51,975 nucleotides of DNA from Collinsella sp. UBA6357 (GCA_002437815.1 DJRP01000034.1:47418-99392); one strand, 5' to 3'. Numbered from the stretch's first letter, positions 33,721-41,846 are shown. The notes: a model not told the origin generated them from the sequence alone. A program made the numbers and translations.

Positions 33721-33761
33721 AAAAATGGTCCAAAAGTGCCAGGGGCTTTTGGACCATTTTT
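33721..33761. terminator. GTGCCAGGGG-family repeat acting as bidirectional terminator
   Basis: AAAAATGGTCCAAAAG, loop TGCCAGGGG, then CTTTTGGACCATTTTT: a perfect 16-bp stem with A and T runs on both sides. It sits between the convergent ATPase and M16 peptidase genes, so it should terminate both. It shows how this repeat family can serve as a terminator. Confidence 0.9.
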
Positions 33762-33772
33762 CTTGAGGTGTT

Positions 33773-36700
33773 TTAGCCGAGCAGGTCGACCACGTTAAAG
33801 CCGGCGCCGCTCTTGTCGATCACATCGCGACCGCCAAAGACGCAGGTCGGTGACGTATCGGCGATGCGCGATACCTCGGCCCCCAGCGATCGCAGCCGCT
33901 CGGGCGTGGTGGTCAGCATCTCGGCCCGGCGTGTCTCGCGGTAGCGCGGATCGAGCTTGGCCAGATACGCCGTGTTGCGGCGCTTGGTGAGCGCGTAGGG
34001 CTTCACGGGTGCGTCGATACCGCTCACGCAGCTCACGATAAAGCCCTCAAATGCCGCGTCGTCGGGCTCAAAACCGCTCAGCCATGTGCCGGCACCCTCG
34101 ATGCGCGCGAGCGACGGATCGATACCCGGATCGCGATAGGTGTAGAACGCGGCCTGGCGCTCGCCTGCCGCGCGGAAGCCGCAGCCGTATGCTCCGCCCT
34201 TGACGCGAATCTCGTTCCACAGATAGTCGTAGCTGAGCGCATTGGCCGCGACGCCCCAGGCGCCCGTGATCTTGATTCCCAGCTTGCGCGGGTCGCAGGC
34301 GCGCGCGGCAAAGCAGATGTCGCTTGGAATCACAAAGGCCTCGTGACGATCGCGGGGCTCCGGTATCACCAGGCCCGCAACCGCGGCATCGACGCCCGCA
34401 GCCGCGCCGCCGCCTGCAACGGTATCCGTGCCGCCGCAGCCCGCGCTCAGGCCCAGGTCGCCGGCCGCTTTCCAATACGTCACATAGTCCTCATCGCTGC
34501 CGGTAAAGCTCGCCGTGCAGCTGCTTGCGCTAAACACGCGGCCCGCCAGCTCGGTCAGCTTGGCGCGCAGGTCCTCGATGCGCTCATCAAAGTGCTCGAG
34601 CAGATCGCGCAGGAACAGATAGAAGTCCACGCCCGAAAGTTGCTCGCGCACCACCGCGGCGGGCGAGGTGTAGCTCATCGCGCGCGCCAACGCCGCCGAG
34701 TGACCGTTGTTGATAAAGCCCTGTTCAAGGCCGATGCGCATCTGCGTAAGCACGTCGCGCACGCGGTCGGCGTCGGCCTGGGCAAACAGGGTACTCGACC
34801 ACACCTCGCGCGGCAGGCTCGCCAGCGCGTCGATCTTCTCGGACAGGGCGCCGGCGCTCGCGAGCAGATAGGGCCGTGCGCCATCGGGCTCGGGTTGTGT
34901 CATGACCTCGGTTGTAAAGCTCAAAAAGCCCAGCTTGCCGGCAATCAGATTGTCGAGTTCGTCGGCTGTGTGCTCGCGCGTGGGCAGCTGCTTGAGCAGA
35001 CGGCAGAGGATCGTCACGTAGGGCAGCTCGTCAAAGGCAAGGCCCGAAAGATCGAAATACTGCATGGCGTAGGCCAGGCGGTTGGTGGGAATGTCGTGAC
35101 GCAGGCAGGGCAGCGGAGTGGTCGTGTCCAGGACGAGCGGGGCTTCGGGGGCCATCTCGCCGATATCGCTCACGCGCAGGCGCGGCAGCGTGGCTTTGGC
35201 CTCGGGTGTGTCTTCGGCCTCCTGAGCGCGGCGCAGCTCGGCGGTGCGGGCCAGTACGTCGACAAGCTGCTCATCGCTCATGGCGTCGCGCGTTGCCGTA
35301 AGTTCGGCGGTTTCGGCCGAAACCTCGCCGGCGGCCGGCTCGACCGGCACCAGCTCCACAAGCGCGCTATGGTTGTTGTCGAGCACCAGCTCGCGCAGCA
35401 GATCCTCAAAGTAGGTGCCGTCGAGCTCGCGGCGCACCTCCTCGTAGACCGGGCCGTATTTGAGCGCGAGCGTTGCGGCGTTATCGTCATACAGCCAGGT
35501 CGAAAGCGCGTCGCAGGCGATCGCCACGCCGTCGGCCACGCCGTAGTCGCGCTGGCGCAGGTCGTATTCGTTGCTGCTGATGATGGCTTCGAGGCGCTCG
35601 CGCGGAATGCCCTGCTCGCACAGGCGACGGCATTCGTGCTCAACCACACGACGCAGTTCGCGCGCCGCGTCGGGTTGCGCGTTTTGCAGGATGATGAGCT
35701 CGTAGGGCTGCAGACACTCCGCGGCGGTGTAGCTCGCCACGTTGCCGCCGAGCCCTGCGGCCAGGATCGCCTTCTTGACGGGCGACTCGTTGGAGCCCAA
35801 CAGCGCCTCGAACAGGATATCGGCCGCGATGGTGCGCTTGCGGTCGAGCGCATTGCCCAGCACATAGCCCAGGCCCACCTGGGCGTTTTCGGGCGTGGTG
35901 GCCATCTCTACGCGGCGGTACTCGCAGGCCACGGGAGCCTGGAGCCCCAGCGGGTTGGGAGCGAGCGCGGCCGGATCCTCGCCGGCGGCACGCGCAGCCT
36001 GCATGCGGCGGCTTGCGGCGCTCGACTGCGACAGGTAGCGCTCGTCCAAAAACGCAAGGGCACGGTCGATGTCCAGGTTGCCGTAGAGTGTTATATAAGC
36101 GTTGGAGGGGTTGTAGTGGCGCGCGTGCGTGTCCAGGAAGCGCTCGTAGGTGAGCTGCGGAATCACGCGCGGGTCGCCGCCGCTCTCAAACGCATAGGCG
36201 GTATCGGGGTACAGCGCGGCGTTGACGGCGTCGTCGAGTACGCTCATGGGGTCGGACAGGGCGCCCTTCATCTCGTTGAACACTACGCCGTTATAACGCA
36301 GCGTGCCCGCTCGCAGATCGGCGGGGGAGGGGGCGTTCGCACCGTCCGTCCCGTTTGCATCCGCCGTATCGTCGGTCTTGCCGCCCGTGGGCAAATCGAG
36401 CTCGTAGTGCCAGCCCTCCTGCTCAAAAATGGTGCGTTTGGTATAGATGGCCGGGTTGAACACGGCATCCAGATACACGTCCATCAGGTTGTAGAGATCC
36501 TGCTCGTTGGTGGTGGCAACGGGATAGATCGTCTTGTCGGGGTAGGTCATGGCGTTCAAAAACGTCTGCATGGAGCTCTTGATCAGATCGACAAACGGCT
36601 CCTTGACCGGAAACTTGGCCGAGCCGCACAGCACCGAGTGCTCAAGGATGTGAAACACGCCGGTCGAATCGGCCGGCGGCGTCTTAAAGCCGATGGCAAA

Positions 36701-36931
36701 GGCCTTGTTGTCGTCGGCGCAGGCCAGATAAAGCAGACGCGCGCCCGAGGCCCGATGGCGCAGCACGTAGGCGTCGCAATCAAGCTCCTCTACCGTCTCG
36801 CGGCGTTCGACGTCAAAGCCGTGGCAGGTGGTGCCGGGTTGCAGCAGTGCGGCCACGGCAGCGCGCGGGTCGGCGTGGGCGGCGGCACCTTCGACCGAGT
36901 TTTTTGTCTCGGCGGTGATGGGATCGTTCAT
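33773..36931 (-). CDS. M16C-family metallopeptidase (PreP/insulinase-like)
   Basis: A 1052-residue zinc peptidase of the presequence-protease type. The inverted zinc motif HILEH lies at residues 94-98 in GVFHILEHSVLCGSAKFPVKEPF, with the distal Glu near FEQEGWHYEL. It has four roughly 250-residue M16 modules, and KGGAYGCGFRAAGERQAAFYTYRDPG is a typical late module. Members degrade peptides in a closed chamber. No signal peptide is seen, so it is probably cytoplasmic. The ATG at 36931 is preferred with GAGGAGA upstream on the minus strand; a start 4 codons earlier is possible. A Gly/Asp/Thr-rich insertion near residues 190-205 looks variable. Confidence 0.93.
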   Translation of the reverse strand: MNDPITAETKNSVEGAAAHADPRAAVAALLQPGTTCHGFDVERRETVEELDCDAYVLRHRASGARLLYLACADDNKAFAIGFKTPPADSTGVFHILEHSVLCGSAKFPVKEPFVDLIKSSMQTFLNAMTYPDKTIYPVATTNEQDLYNLMDVYLDAVFNPAIYTKRTIFEQEGWHYELDLPTGGKTDDTADANGTDGANAPSPADLRAGTLRYNGVVFNEMKGALSDPMSVLDDAVNAALYPDTAYAFESGGDPRVIPQLTYERFLDTHARHYNPSNAYITLYGNLDIDRALAFLDERYLSQSSAASRRMQAARAAGEDPAALAPNPLGLQAPVACEYRRVEMATTPENAQVGLGYVLGNALDRKRTIAADILFEALLGSNESPVKKAILAAGLGGNVASYTAAECLQPYELIILQNAQPDAARELRRVVEHECRRLCEQGIPRERLEAIISSNEYDLRQRDYGVADGVAIACDALSTWLYDDNAATLALKYGPVYEEVRRELDGTYFEDLLRELVLDNNHSALVELVPVEPAAGEVSAETAELTATRDAMSDEQLVDVLARTAELRRAQEAEDTPEAKATLPRLRVSDIGEMAPEAPLVLDTTTPLPCLRHDIPTNRLAYAMQYFDLSGLAFDELPYVTILCRLLKQLPTREHTADELDNLIAGKLGFLSFTTEVMTQPEPDGARPYLLASAGALSEKIDALASLPREVWSSTLFAQADADRVRDVLTQMRIGLEQGFINNGHSAALARAMSYTSPAAVVREQLSGVDFYLFLRDLLEHFDERIEDLRAKLTELAGRVFSASSCTASFTGSDEDYVTYWKAAGDLGLSAGCGGTDTVAGGGAAAGVDAAVAGLVIPEPRDRHEAFVIPSDICFAARACDPRKLGIKITGAWGVAANALSYDYLWNEIRVKGGAYGCGFRAAGERQAAFYTYRDPGIDPSLARIEGAGTWLSGFEPDDAAFEGFIVSCVSGIDAPVKPYALTKRRNTAYLAKLDPRYRETRRAEMLTTTPERLRSLGAEVSRIADTSPTCVFGGRDVIDKSGAGFNVVDLLG

Positions 36932-37025
36932 GTGTCTCCTCAACAGATAAAGCAGCTACCATGAGCAGCCAAAAAGTCAGACCTCGTTACTATACCCATA
37001 AGCGCTCATGTTCTCGTTCCATGTC

Positions 37026-37102
37026 CCTCTGTCTCTCTGTCATCTCTCTGTCATCTCTATGAGAGAACATAGAGAGAGCATGAGAGACAACAGAGAGACA
37101 AG
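37026..37102. repeat. Imperfect inverted repeat of TCTCTCTG-type simple sequence
   Basis: A pyrimidine-rich arm (repeats of TCTCTCTGTCA) is followed by a purine-rich arm (AGAGAGA, GAGAGACA) that is its imperfect complement, around GAGAGAA. A short open frame (37008-37220) crosses it but has no ribosome site. The element takes up part of the 371-bp gap between the peptidase and PilZ genes. The remaining bases hold the likely promoters of both genes, which I cannot place. Confidence 0.55.
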
Positions 37103-37302
37103 ACGCGCCAAAAGGCCAAAGATGCCGATCGAATTACCCGGACAGGCTATCCCAGAAGAAGCGAAACTTCCCTTCAATCGCGGGCGCCCACTCGGCACAA
37201 AGTCATGCGAGCGGGTATAGTAGTCGTAACTATGCAACGATACGGGCCGCATCTCTGCGGCCCACCCCGCAGCCGCGTCGCCCGCGGCACAAGGAGAGCA
37301 AG

Positions 37303-37968
37303 ATGGCAGAGCTACAGATCAAGCCGGGGACCAAACTCCAGGTGGCATTCGATGTGCCTATGGGTCAGAAGACCGACTTCAACATGCTCGCTACCTATAA
37401 GGACGCGCTCGACGAGGCATACTTTTTGATCAGCGTGCCCATGCTTGCCGGCAAGCCGCTGCTGCTGGACGAGAACCAAAAGCTCCTGATGCAATATTCC
37501 GTGGGCGAAAACACGTTTGTGCTGGCGGGGTACCCCGAGTCAGTTATCAAAAAGGGCGTGCGAACCTTTTGGAAAATGCGCAAGGTGGCCGAGCAGCGCA
37601 GCTTTGTCAAACGTCGCGACGAACGTTTCAAGGTGTCGATGCGCCTGACCTACCTGCGCGACAACGCTGCCAGCCCCGAGCCCGAGGATGCCATGACCAT
37701 CGACGTCTCGGCCGGCGGTCTGGCAATCTATCTTAACGACTATCCCGATGTGGGCGAGGCCCTGGCCGTGCAGATGCCCGCGATCCGCCTGCAGGGTGAG
37801 CGCCACGAGCTGCCCGAGCAGCTGGGCATCGTGTGCTGGATCCGCCAGGCGCCCAAGGGCAGCCTCTATCGCAACGTGTGCGGCCTGCAGTTTCGCTATG
37901 CCGACGATCTGGAACGCGAGACGGTCAAAGAGTACGTGGGCTACGTGCGCGCCAAGTATAAGATCTGA
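37303..37968 (+). CDS. PilZ-domain c-di-GMP effector (YcgR-like)
   Basis: A 221-residue two-domain protein. The N-terminal half (about 1-95) resembles the YcgR-N/PilZN flagellar-brake fold. The PilZ domain (about 100-215) has both ligand motifs: R104xxxR108 in RRDERFKV and D134xSxxG139 in DVSAGGLAIYL. PilZ proteins bind cyclic di-GMP and pass the signal to motility, polysaccharide or secretion machinery. The next gene starts 6 bp after the stop, so the membrane protein at 37974 is the probable partner. No flagellar or diguanylate cyclase genes are in the window. AAGGAGAGC precedes the ATG. Confidence 0.9.
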   Translation: MAELQIKPGTKLQVAFDVPMGQKTDFNMLATYKDALDEAYFLISVPMLAGKPLLLDENQKLLMQYSVGENTFVLAGYPESVIKKGVRTFWKMRKVAEQRSFVKRRDERFKVSMRLTYLRDNAASPEPEDAMTIDVSAGGLAIYLNDYPDVGEALAVQMPAIRLQGERHELPEQLGIVCWIRQAPKGSLYRNVCGLQFRYADDLERETVKEYVGYVRAKYKI

Positions 37969-37973
37969 TCGAC

Positions 37974-39056
37974 ATGGCACTGTTCAACCGCAACAAAGAC
38001 GCCGGTGAGGCGGAGGATCTCGTCGAGGATTCGGCTGAAAACGCGGCCGAGGGCGCTCCTGCTGGTAAGACCAAGCGTTTTCGCAAACCCAAGAAGCGCA
38101 AGACCCGCCGCGATCGTCACGGCGTCGTGCGCATCGAGGATCTTGAGCAAGCGCTTGCCGACCAAGACCCCGACGACATCGATCCCGATGCCATCGTCTC
38201 CATGTACATGCCCAAGCGCCGTATGGAGCGTATCGGCGCGGCGCTGCTGCGCATGGACAAGCTGCAAAAAGCGCTCGTGGCGCTGGCGCTGGTCTTTGGC
38301 GTGCTGTTTGCCATGTCGTTTATGCAAGAGAACATGGGCAACTTCACCATCAACCTCAACCGCCTGGAGCTTTTCCGTCGCGGCGTGGCCATTGCCGACA
38401 ACGGAGACTTTCACAACGCCACCGCCCGCTTGGCCGCCGACGCCGTGAGCGACGGCACCAATATCGCGGCCGAAGATCTGCCCGACAACCTGGACAGCAT
38501 CGATGGTAGCCATAACGGCAAAAACTACGTCGCCTACACCTTCTATATCCGCAACGCGGGCAAGACCGATCTGGATTACAGCGCCAAGCTCAGGATCGTA
38601 AGCGCGAGCAAGGGTGTCGAGAAGGCCGCGCGCGTGCGCATCTATCGCAACGGCGAACCCACTACCTATGCCGCGGTGGCATCCGATGGCAACCCCGAGC
38701 CCAACACCGAGCCGTTCGAGGGCAAAAAGGTGGTCACGACCGTCGAGGACAAGAATTTTCGCGTGGGCGATGTGGACAAGTACACGGTGGTCATCTGGCT
38801 CGATGGCGACGACCCGGAGTGCGTCGACAGCATCATCGGCGGCGCGGTGGAGTTTGGCTTTGACTTTGATTCCAGCGAGACCGACGACACAAGCCTCTTT
38901 GTCAAGTTTGTGCAGGATATCGCCGATACCCTTACCGGCAGCGACCCCATCAGCGCAAGCGGCAACGACGCGCCCGACTATTACCAAAAGCACAGCGTGA
39001 CGTGGAGCAACCGTCGCAACCAGACCGATAGCCCCACGGGGGACGGGGACAAGTAG
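37974..39056 (+). CDS. Membrane-anchored protein with TasA/camelysin-like outer domain
   Basis: A 360-residue protein of unrecognised family. A basic cytoplasmic N-terminus (about 1-95, with KRFRKPKKRKTRRDR and an Asp-rich stretch) precedes one transmembrane helix (about 97-117, ALVALALVFGVLFAMSFM). The outer domain (about 120-340) contains YVAYTFYIRNAGKTDLDYSAKLRIV and KYTVVIWLDGDDPECVD, which resemble parts of the secreted proteins at 40973 and 41847 (FKVVMWMEG). The fold is probably beta-sandwich. Coupling to the PilZ gene suggests that its cytoplasmic part receives a c-di-GMP signal. Function is inference; no homologue name is assigned. Confidence 0.75.
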   Translation: MALFNRNKDAGEAEDLVEDSAENAAEGAPAGKTKRFRKPKKRKTRRDRHGVVRIEDLEQALADQDPDDIDPDAIVSMYMPKRRMERIGAALLRMDKLQKALVALALVFGVLFAMSFMQENMGNFTINLNRLELFRRGVAIADNGDFHNATARLAADAVSDGTNIAAEDLPDNLDSIDGSHNGKNYVAYTFYIRNAGKTDLDYSAKLRIVSASKGVEKAARVRIYRNGEPTTYAAVASDGNPEPNTEPFEGKKVVTTVEDKNFRVGDVDKYTVVIWLDGDDPECVDSIIGGAVEFGFDFDSSETDDTSLFVKFVQDIADTLTGSDPISASGNDAPDYYQKHSVTWSNRRNQTDSPTGDGDK

Positions 39057-39137
39057 CGGGATTTTCGGCTGAGCGCGCATTTCGCGGCAAAATCGTGAAC
39101 AGATGCATGTTTAAGAGCGGTGCGAACGGCCTTTTTT

Positions 39138-39260
39138 CAAAGTGATAGGCAAAATCCGAATCGCTCGAGTATGAATACGTTCGGTGCGCTCGCGACCTGC
39201 GCTTTTATGGATTCGAATGATGGATATACTCACCGTTTCCAAATTTTGCCTATCACTTTG
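39138..39260. repeat. 123-bp element with 18-bp perfect inverted ends
   Basis: CAAAGTGATAGGCAAAAT (39138-39155) and its exact complement (39243-39260) enclose 87 bp with no coding potential. It is similar in layout to the larger inverted-repeat elements at 9827 and 49421 but different in sequence. It lies in the 538-bp gap 39057-39594, which otherwise holds the iteron array and the promoter of the toxin-antitoxin pair. Confidence 0.75.
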
Positions 39261-39385
39261 GGAAAACTGGGGGTAAACCGGCCCTAATCGTTGAGCTCCA
39301 TCTGCGCAAAGATGCTCGCGGCAAAATGGTCGAGCATGTTGTTGATGATGAGCGCGCTCCAAATAGCAAACAACGAGTCGTGAAT

Positions 39386-39473
39386 CCAAAAATAGTAGAT
39401 ACAACTACCAAAAATGATAGGTATACCTACCAAAAATAGTAGATACAGCTACCAAAATTGGTAGATACGCTGC
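39386..39473. promoter_or_regulatory. Four 22-bp iterons upstream of the toxin-antitoxin pair
   Basis: Four abutting units of exactly 22 bp start at 39386, 39408, 39430 and 39452. Each begins CCAAAAAT or CCAAAATT and carries a GTAGATAC or GGTATACC core with a CTA end. Units 1 and 3 differ at only one base, unit 2 carries the palindrome TAGGTATACCTA, and unit 4 is degenerate. There are no spacers. The array ends 122 bp before the antitoxin start and 46 bp before a TATACT (39519-39524), so cooperative repressor binding is likely. Confidence 0.8.
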
Positions 39474-39594
39474 TTCAGACTTTAGGCGGCAAAGGTATGT
39501 AGAACCATATATAGAAGATATACTGGGTATATACGGAATAGCTTCAAGTTGATTGTTTGATGGTCGATTTATGCTCAGGAGAGAGGAGCAAGCT

Positions 39595-39867
39595 ATGTCG
39601 ACGAGTGCGCTTATGAGCATCAAACTCGATGCGGAGGAAAAAGCGATGTTCGCCGCCAATGCCGAGGCGCTTGGCCTGACGCCTTCTGCCGCGGTGAAAG
39701 TATTTATCCGTCAATTCAACGAGTATCGTGGGTTCCCGTTCGATGTAAGGCGCTTTCCAAAACTGAATCCCGACTACAAAGTTCCCACGGCAAAAATGAT
39801 CGATGGTCGCCCCGTTATGCCCGAATCGTGGCTGGAGGATGACGATGACGATGACGAGTTTCTCTAG
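39595..39867 (+). CDS. RelB/DinJ-family antitoxin
   Basis: A 90-residue antitoxin. The N-terminal ribbon-helix-helix region (SALMSIKLDAEEKAMFAANAEALGLTPSAAVKVFIRQFNEYRGFPF) is the RelB/DinJ hallmark, and the C-terminus ends in a run of Asp residues (LEDDDDDDEFL), likely the toxin-binding tail. GAGAGGAG precedes the ATG at 39595. It overlaps the toxin gene by 23 bp, so the two are translationally coupled. It is similar in sequence to the broken antitoxin at 46205-46493. It probably represses its own promoter through the iterons upstream. Confidence 0.88.
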   Translation: MSTSALMSIKLDAEEKAMFAANAEALGLTPSAAVKVFIRQFNEYRGFPFDVRRFPKLNPDYKVPTAKMIDGRPVMPESWLEDDDDDDEFL

Positions 39868-40210
39868 ACGCCCTGTCCCCGGCGATGTTTGGAAACTTGA
39901 GTTTGCATTCGAGGAAGATCCATCGATAAGCAAAAAGCGTCCCGTGGTAGTGGCGGTTGTCGAGGAGTCGAACGGCCGTGCGGTCGTTGTGAAGGTGACG
40001 GGGCACGGTCCGAGACGGGAGTTTCCCGGTGAGATCAAATTGAGAGATTGGGAAGGAGCCGGGCTGTCCAAGCCTTCTACGGTGCGGTGTTCCAAATGTT
40101 TGGCGGTCGATCTGAGCGCCTTCGAGATCGCACAGTACTACGGACATCTCTCCCATACTGATGAAGAGCAGGTGTTTGGAGCGCTTCGGGAGATTGGGCT
40201 ACTGGGATAA
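39845..40210 (+). CDS. PemK/MazF-family toxin
   Basis: A 121-residue toxin of the PemK/MazF (SH3-barrel endoribonuclease) superfamily. PVPGDVWKLEFAF and KKRPVVVAVVEE are the usual N-terminal strands, and KPSTVRCSKCLAVDLS is the equivalent of the later substrate loop. Such toxins cut mRNA at short sequences. The usual partners of MazF are MazE/PemI types, so a RelB-type antitoxin here is a mixed pairing. The start is ambiguous among three ATGs in a GATGAC repeat (39839, 39845, 39851); 39845 lies 6 bp after GGAGG and is chosen. Confidence 0.82.
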   Translation: MTMTSFSRRPVPGDVWKLEFAFEEDPSISKKRPVVVAVVEESNGRAVVVKVTGHGPRREFPGEIKLRDWEGAGLSKPSTVRCSKCLAVDLSAFEIAQYYGHLSHTDEEQVFGALREIGLLG

Positions 40211-40307
40211 AGAGGAAGCGTAGATGCAATTGAATGAGTAGCTCGCACCATCCGGGCTATTCTCTTCTTTCGTTATCCGTTATTGCTCATGTTTTCTACC
40301 CGCTCAA

Positions 40308-40589
40308 TCATGTGCAAGGCGGATCCCGTAGCTCCACCAGCTCTACCGCGCGCTCCGGGGTAATGCAGGCCTTGGGCATGCGCTCGAGCATTCCGCGGTC
40401 ATTGGTAACGATGTGGTCGGCGTTTGCCGTGTTCGCGGCGGCGACGATTAGGTTATCTTCAAAATCGTCGAATCGGCTGCGCATCATGCGCGCAAGCTCA
40501 CATTCGCCGAGCGAGAGCCGGTTGCTGTTGCCGCTTTTCTTAAGGACGGGGTCGATGCGGACATTGAGTTGAGCTGTTGCTGCCCCCAT
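40308..40589 (-). pseudogene. Chimeric remnant: antitoxin N-terminus joined to PIN-toxin C-terminus
   Basis: A 93-residue open frame. The first 20 or so residues (MGAATAQLNVRIDPVLKKSGN) read like a RelB/DinJ antitoxin start. The rest (FDDFEDNLIVAAANTANADHIVTNDRGML...) reads like the second half of a PIN-domain ribonuclease toxin, with its later acidic residues but without the first Asp. A deletion that fused an antitoxin gene to its downstream toxin gene explains this. A perfect 16-bp palindrome (40599-40614) remains at its promoter. It is probably not functional as a toxin, though it may still be translated. Confidence 0.65.
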
Positions 40590-40598
40590 GTCATCACC

Positions 40599-40614
40599 TG
40601 CTATACGTATAGCA
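40599..40614. promoter_or_regulatory. 16-bp palindrome upstream of the antitoxin/PIN remnant
   Basis: TGCTATACGTATAGCA is a perfect palindrome, 9 bp before the minus-strand start at 40589. It looks like the autoregulatory operator of the lost antitoxin. The remainder of the 383-bp gap to 40972 shows no gene; a TTGACT at 40850 may be a -35 for the secreted-protein gene, but no convincing -10 follows. Confidence 0.6.
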
Positions 40615-40972
40615 AACTATTGAATACACGGTAGCACGATATGGGGCATTCTCATCGTGACGGTCCCTGCCCCGCCGGCGACCAAGTCCGATCGGGTGAA
40701 ATACTGGCTATCTTTATGAGCTGCTCAGATCGAGCGTGCGAGATTGCTCCTGCAGCAAAACCGCCCAAGGACTCCTATTGTCAGACTTAGCTACGCCCAA
40801 AGTGCCTTTTATCTGCGTGAACGGTGACCGTTGGCCCGAAATCTTACGATTGACTTAACCCGATTATGATATTGTCTTAAGTATTCATGAGGGGTGTCAC
40901 TCTCCTCAAATTTGATCGCTCGTTTTTGCGCGCGCGTCCGTAGAGTGACAGGGGATAGAGAAAGGATCCGCT

Positions 40973-41782
40973 ATGGATACCAAGGCACTTAAAAAGCAGA
41001 TGGGTGCCGCCATCGCCATGGTGCTGGTCGCAGCCGTCGCATTGGGCAGCGCCACGTTCGCCTGGTTTGTGACGAACAACAAGGTCGACGCGACGACGTC
41101 CACGATCAGCGCCCAGTCGAACGCGGCGTTTATGTATATTCGCGAGAAGACAACGGATGGAAAAGACTCGACTACCGCCACATCGACCGTTGACTCCGCT
41201 GTTAACGATAAAGCTCTTTACCCGGCGCACTGGGCGCTTGAGAGTGAAAGCGGCAGTGGCGAGGGCAAGCATTACGCTACGGCTGGTAAGTTCTATACAG
41301 CTTTTGGTACGGATGCTAACGATGGCGCTATGAAGGGCGCCTCGATCGTCATTCCAGAATCCGGTGCCCCTGACGAGGCCGTCACTGGGCAGTATGCTGT
41401 CAAGAACACTTTCCGTATTGGCTCCAAGGGCTCGACCCTGAAGGACCTCGTTGTGGCGAGCGCCTCTTTGGGTACTGAGGGTAATTCTCAGTTCGATAAG
41501 TCGCTGCGTGTTCTTGTGAAGTCTGGAGATAACTGGGTGCTATGTGGATATAAGGATCAGGACAATTCCTTTACCATCCTCGGTGCCTCGAATAACACGA
41601 ACAAGATCGCCGATAAGGTTGATGGCGATGAGGATGCGAAGGAGGTTGTTGTGGATATGTATATCTTCTATGACGGCGATGAGACCGACGCGATCTATAC
41701 CAACAACCTTTCCAACCTTAAGAGTGCTGCAAAGGCCATTACGGTTAACTTCTCTGCGACTTCCGAAGCCAAGAACTCGTAA
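40973..41782 (+). CDS. Secreted TasA/camelysin-like protein, first of tandem pair
   Basis: A 269-residue protein with a SipW-dependent-type signal region: basic MDTKALKKQM, hydrophobic AAIAMVLVAAVALGSATFAWF, then VTNNKVDATTSTISAQS. The AWFvTN motif at the cleavage region is the mark of TasA/CalY-like matrix proteins. The mature part is Ser/Thr/Asp-rich and probably a beta-sandwich, with VVVDMYIFYDGDETDAIY near the C-terminus. Such proteins form extracellular fibres or biofilm matrix. AAAGGA lies 6 bp upstream. Its N-terminus closely parallels that of the next gene, so the two arose by duplication. No SipW peptidase gene is in the window. Confidence 0.8.
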   Translation: MDTKALKKQMGAAIAMVLVAAVALGSATFAWFVTNNKVDATTSTISAQSNAAFMYIREKTTDGKDSTTATSTVDSAVNDKALYPAHWALESESGSGEGKHYATAGKFYTAFGTDANDGAMKGASIVIPESGAPDEAVTGQYAVKNTFRIGSKGSTLKDLVVASASLGTEGNSQFDKSLRVLVKSGDNWVLCGYKDQDNSFTILGASNNTNKIADKVDGDEDAKEVVVDMYIFYDGDETDAIYTNNLSNLKSAAKAITVNFSATSEAKNS

Positions 41783-41799
41783 ACAAAGTGTGAAACGGG

Positions 41800-41825
41800 G
41801 CGGGGGAGAAATCCCCCGCTTTTTT
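41800..41825 (+). terminator. Intrinsic terminator between the tandem secreted-protein genes
   Basis: GCGGGGGA, GAAA loop, TCCCCCGC, then T6. It is strong, so the second gene depends on partial read-through or its own promoter. That would make the first product more abundant. Confidence 0.9.
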
Positions 41826-41846
41826 CTTCTAGAAAGGGGATGACCA

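Noticed and set aside
34343..36964. An 873-residue plus-strand open frame opposite the M16 peptidase
   Set aside because: Composition is that of a codon shadow, and the minus strand has the HILEH zinc motif and a ribosome site.
37008..37220. A 70-residue frame upstream of the PilZ gene
   Set aside because: No ribosome site, and it reads through the simple-sequence inverted repeat. No family resemblance.
39386..39473. The 22-bp repeats as a CRISPR array
   Set aside because: The units abut with no spacers, and no cas gene is near. They fit operator iterons.
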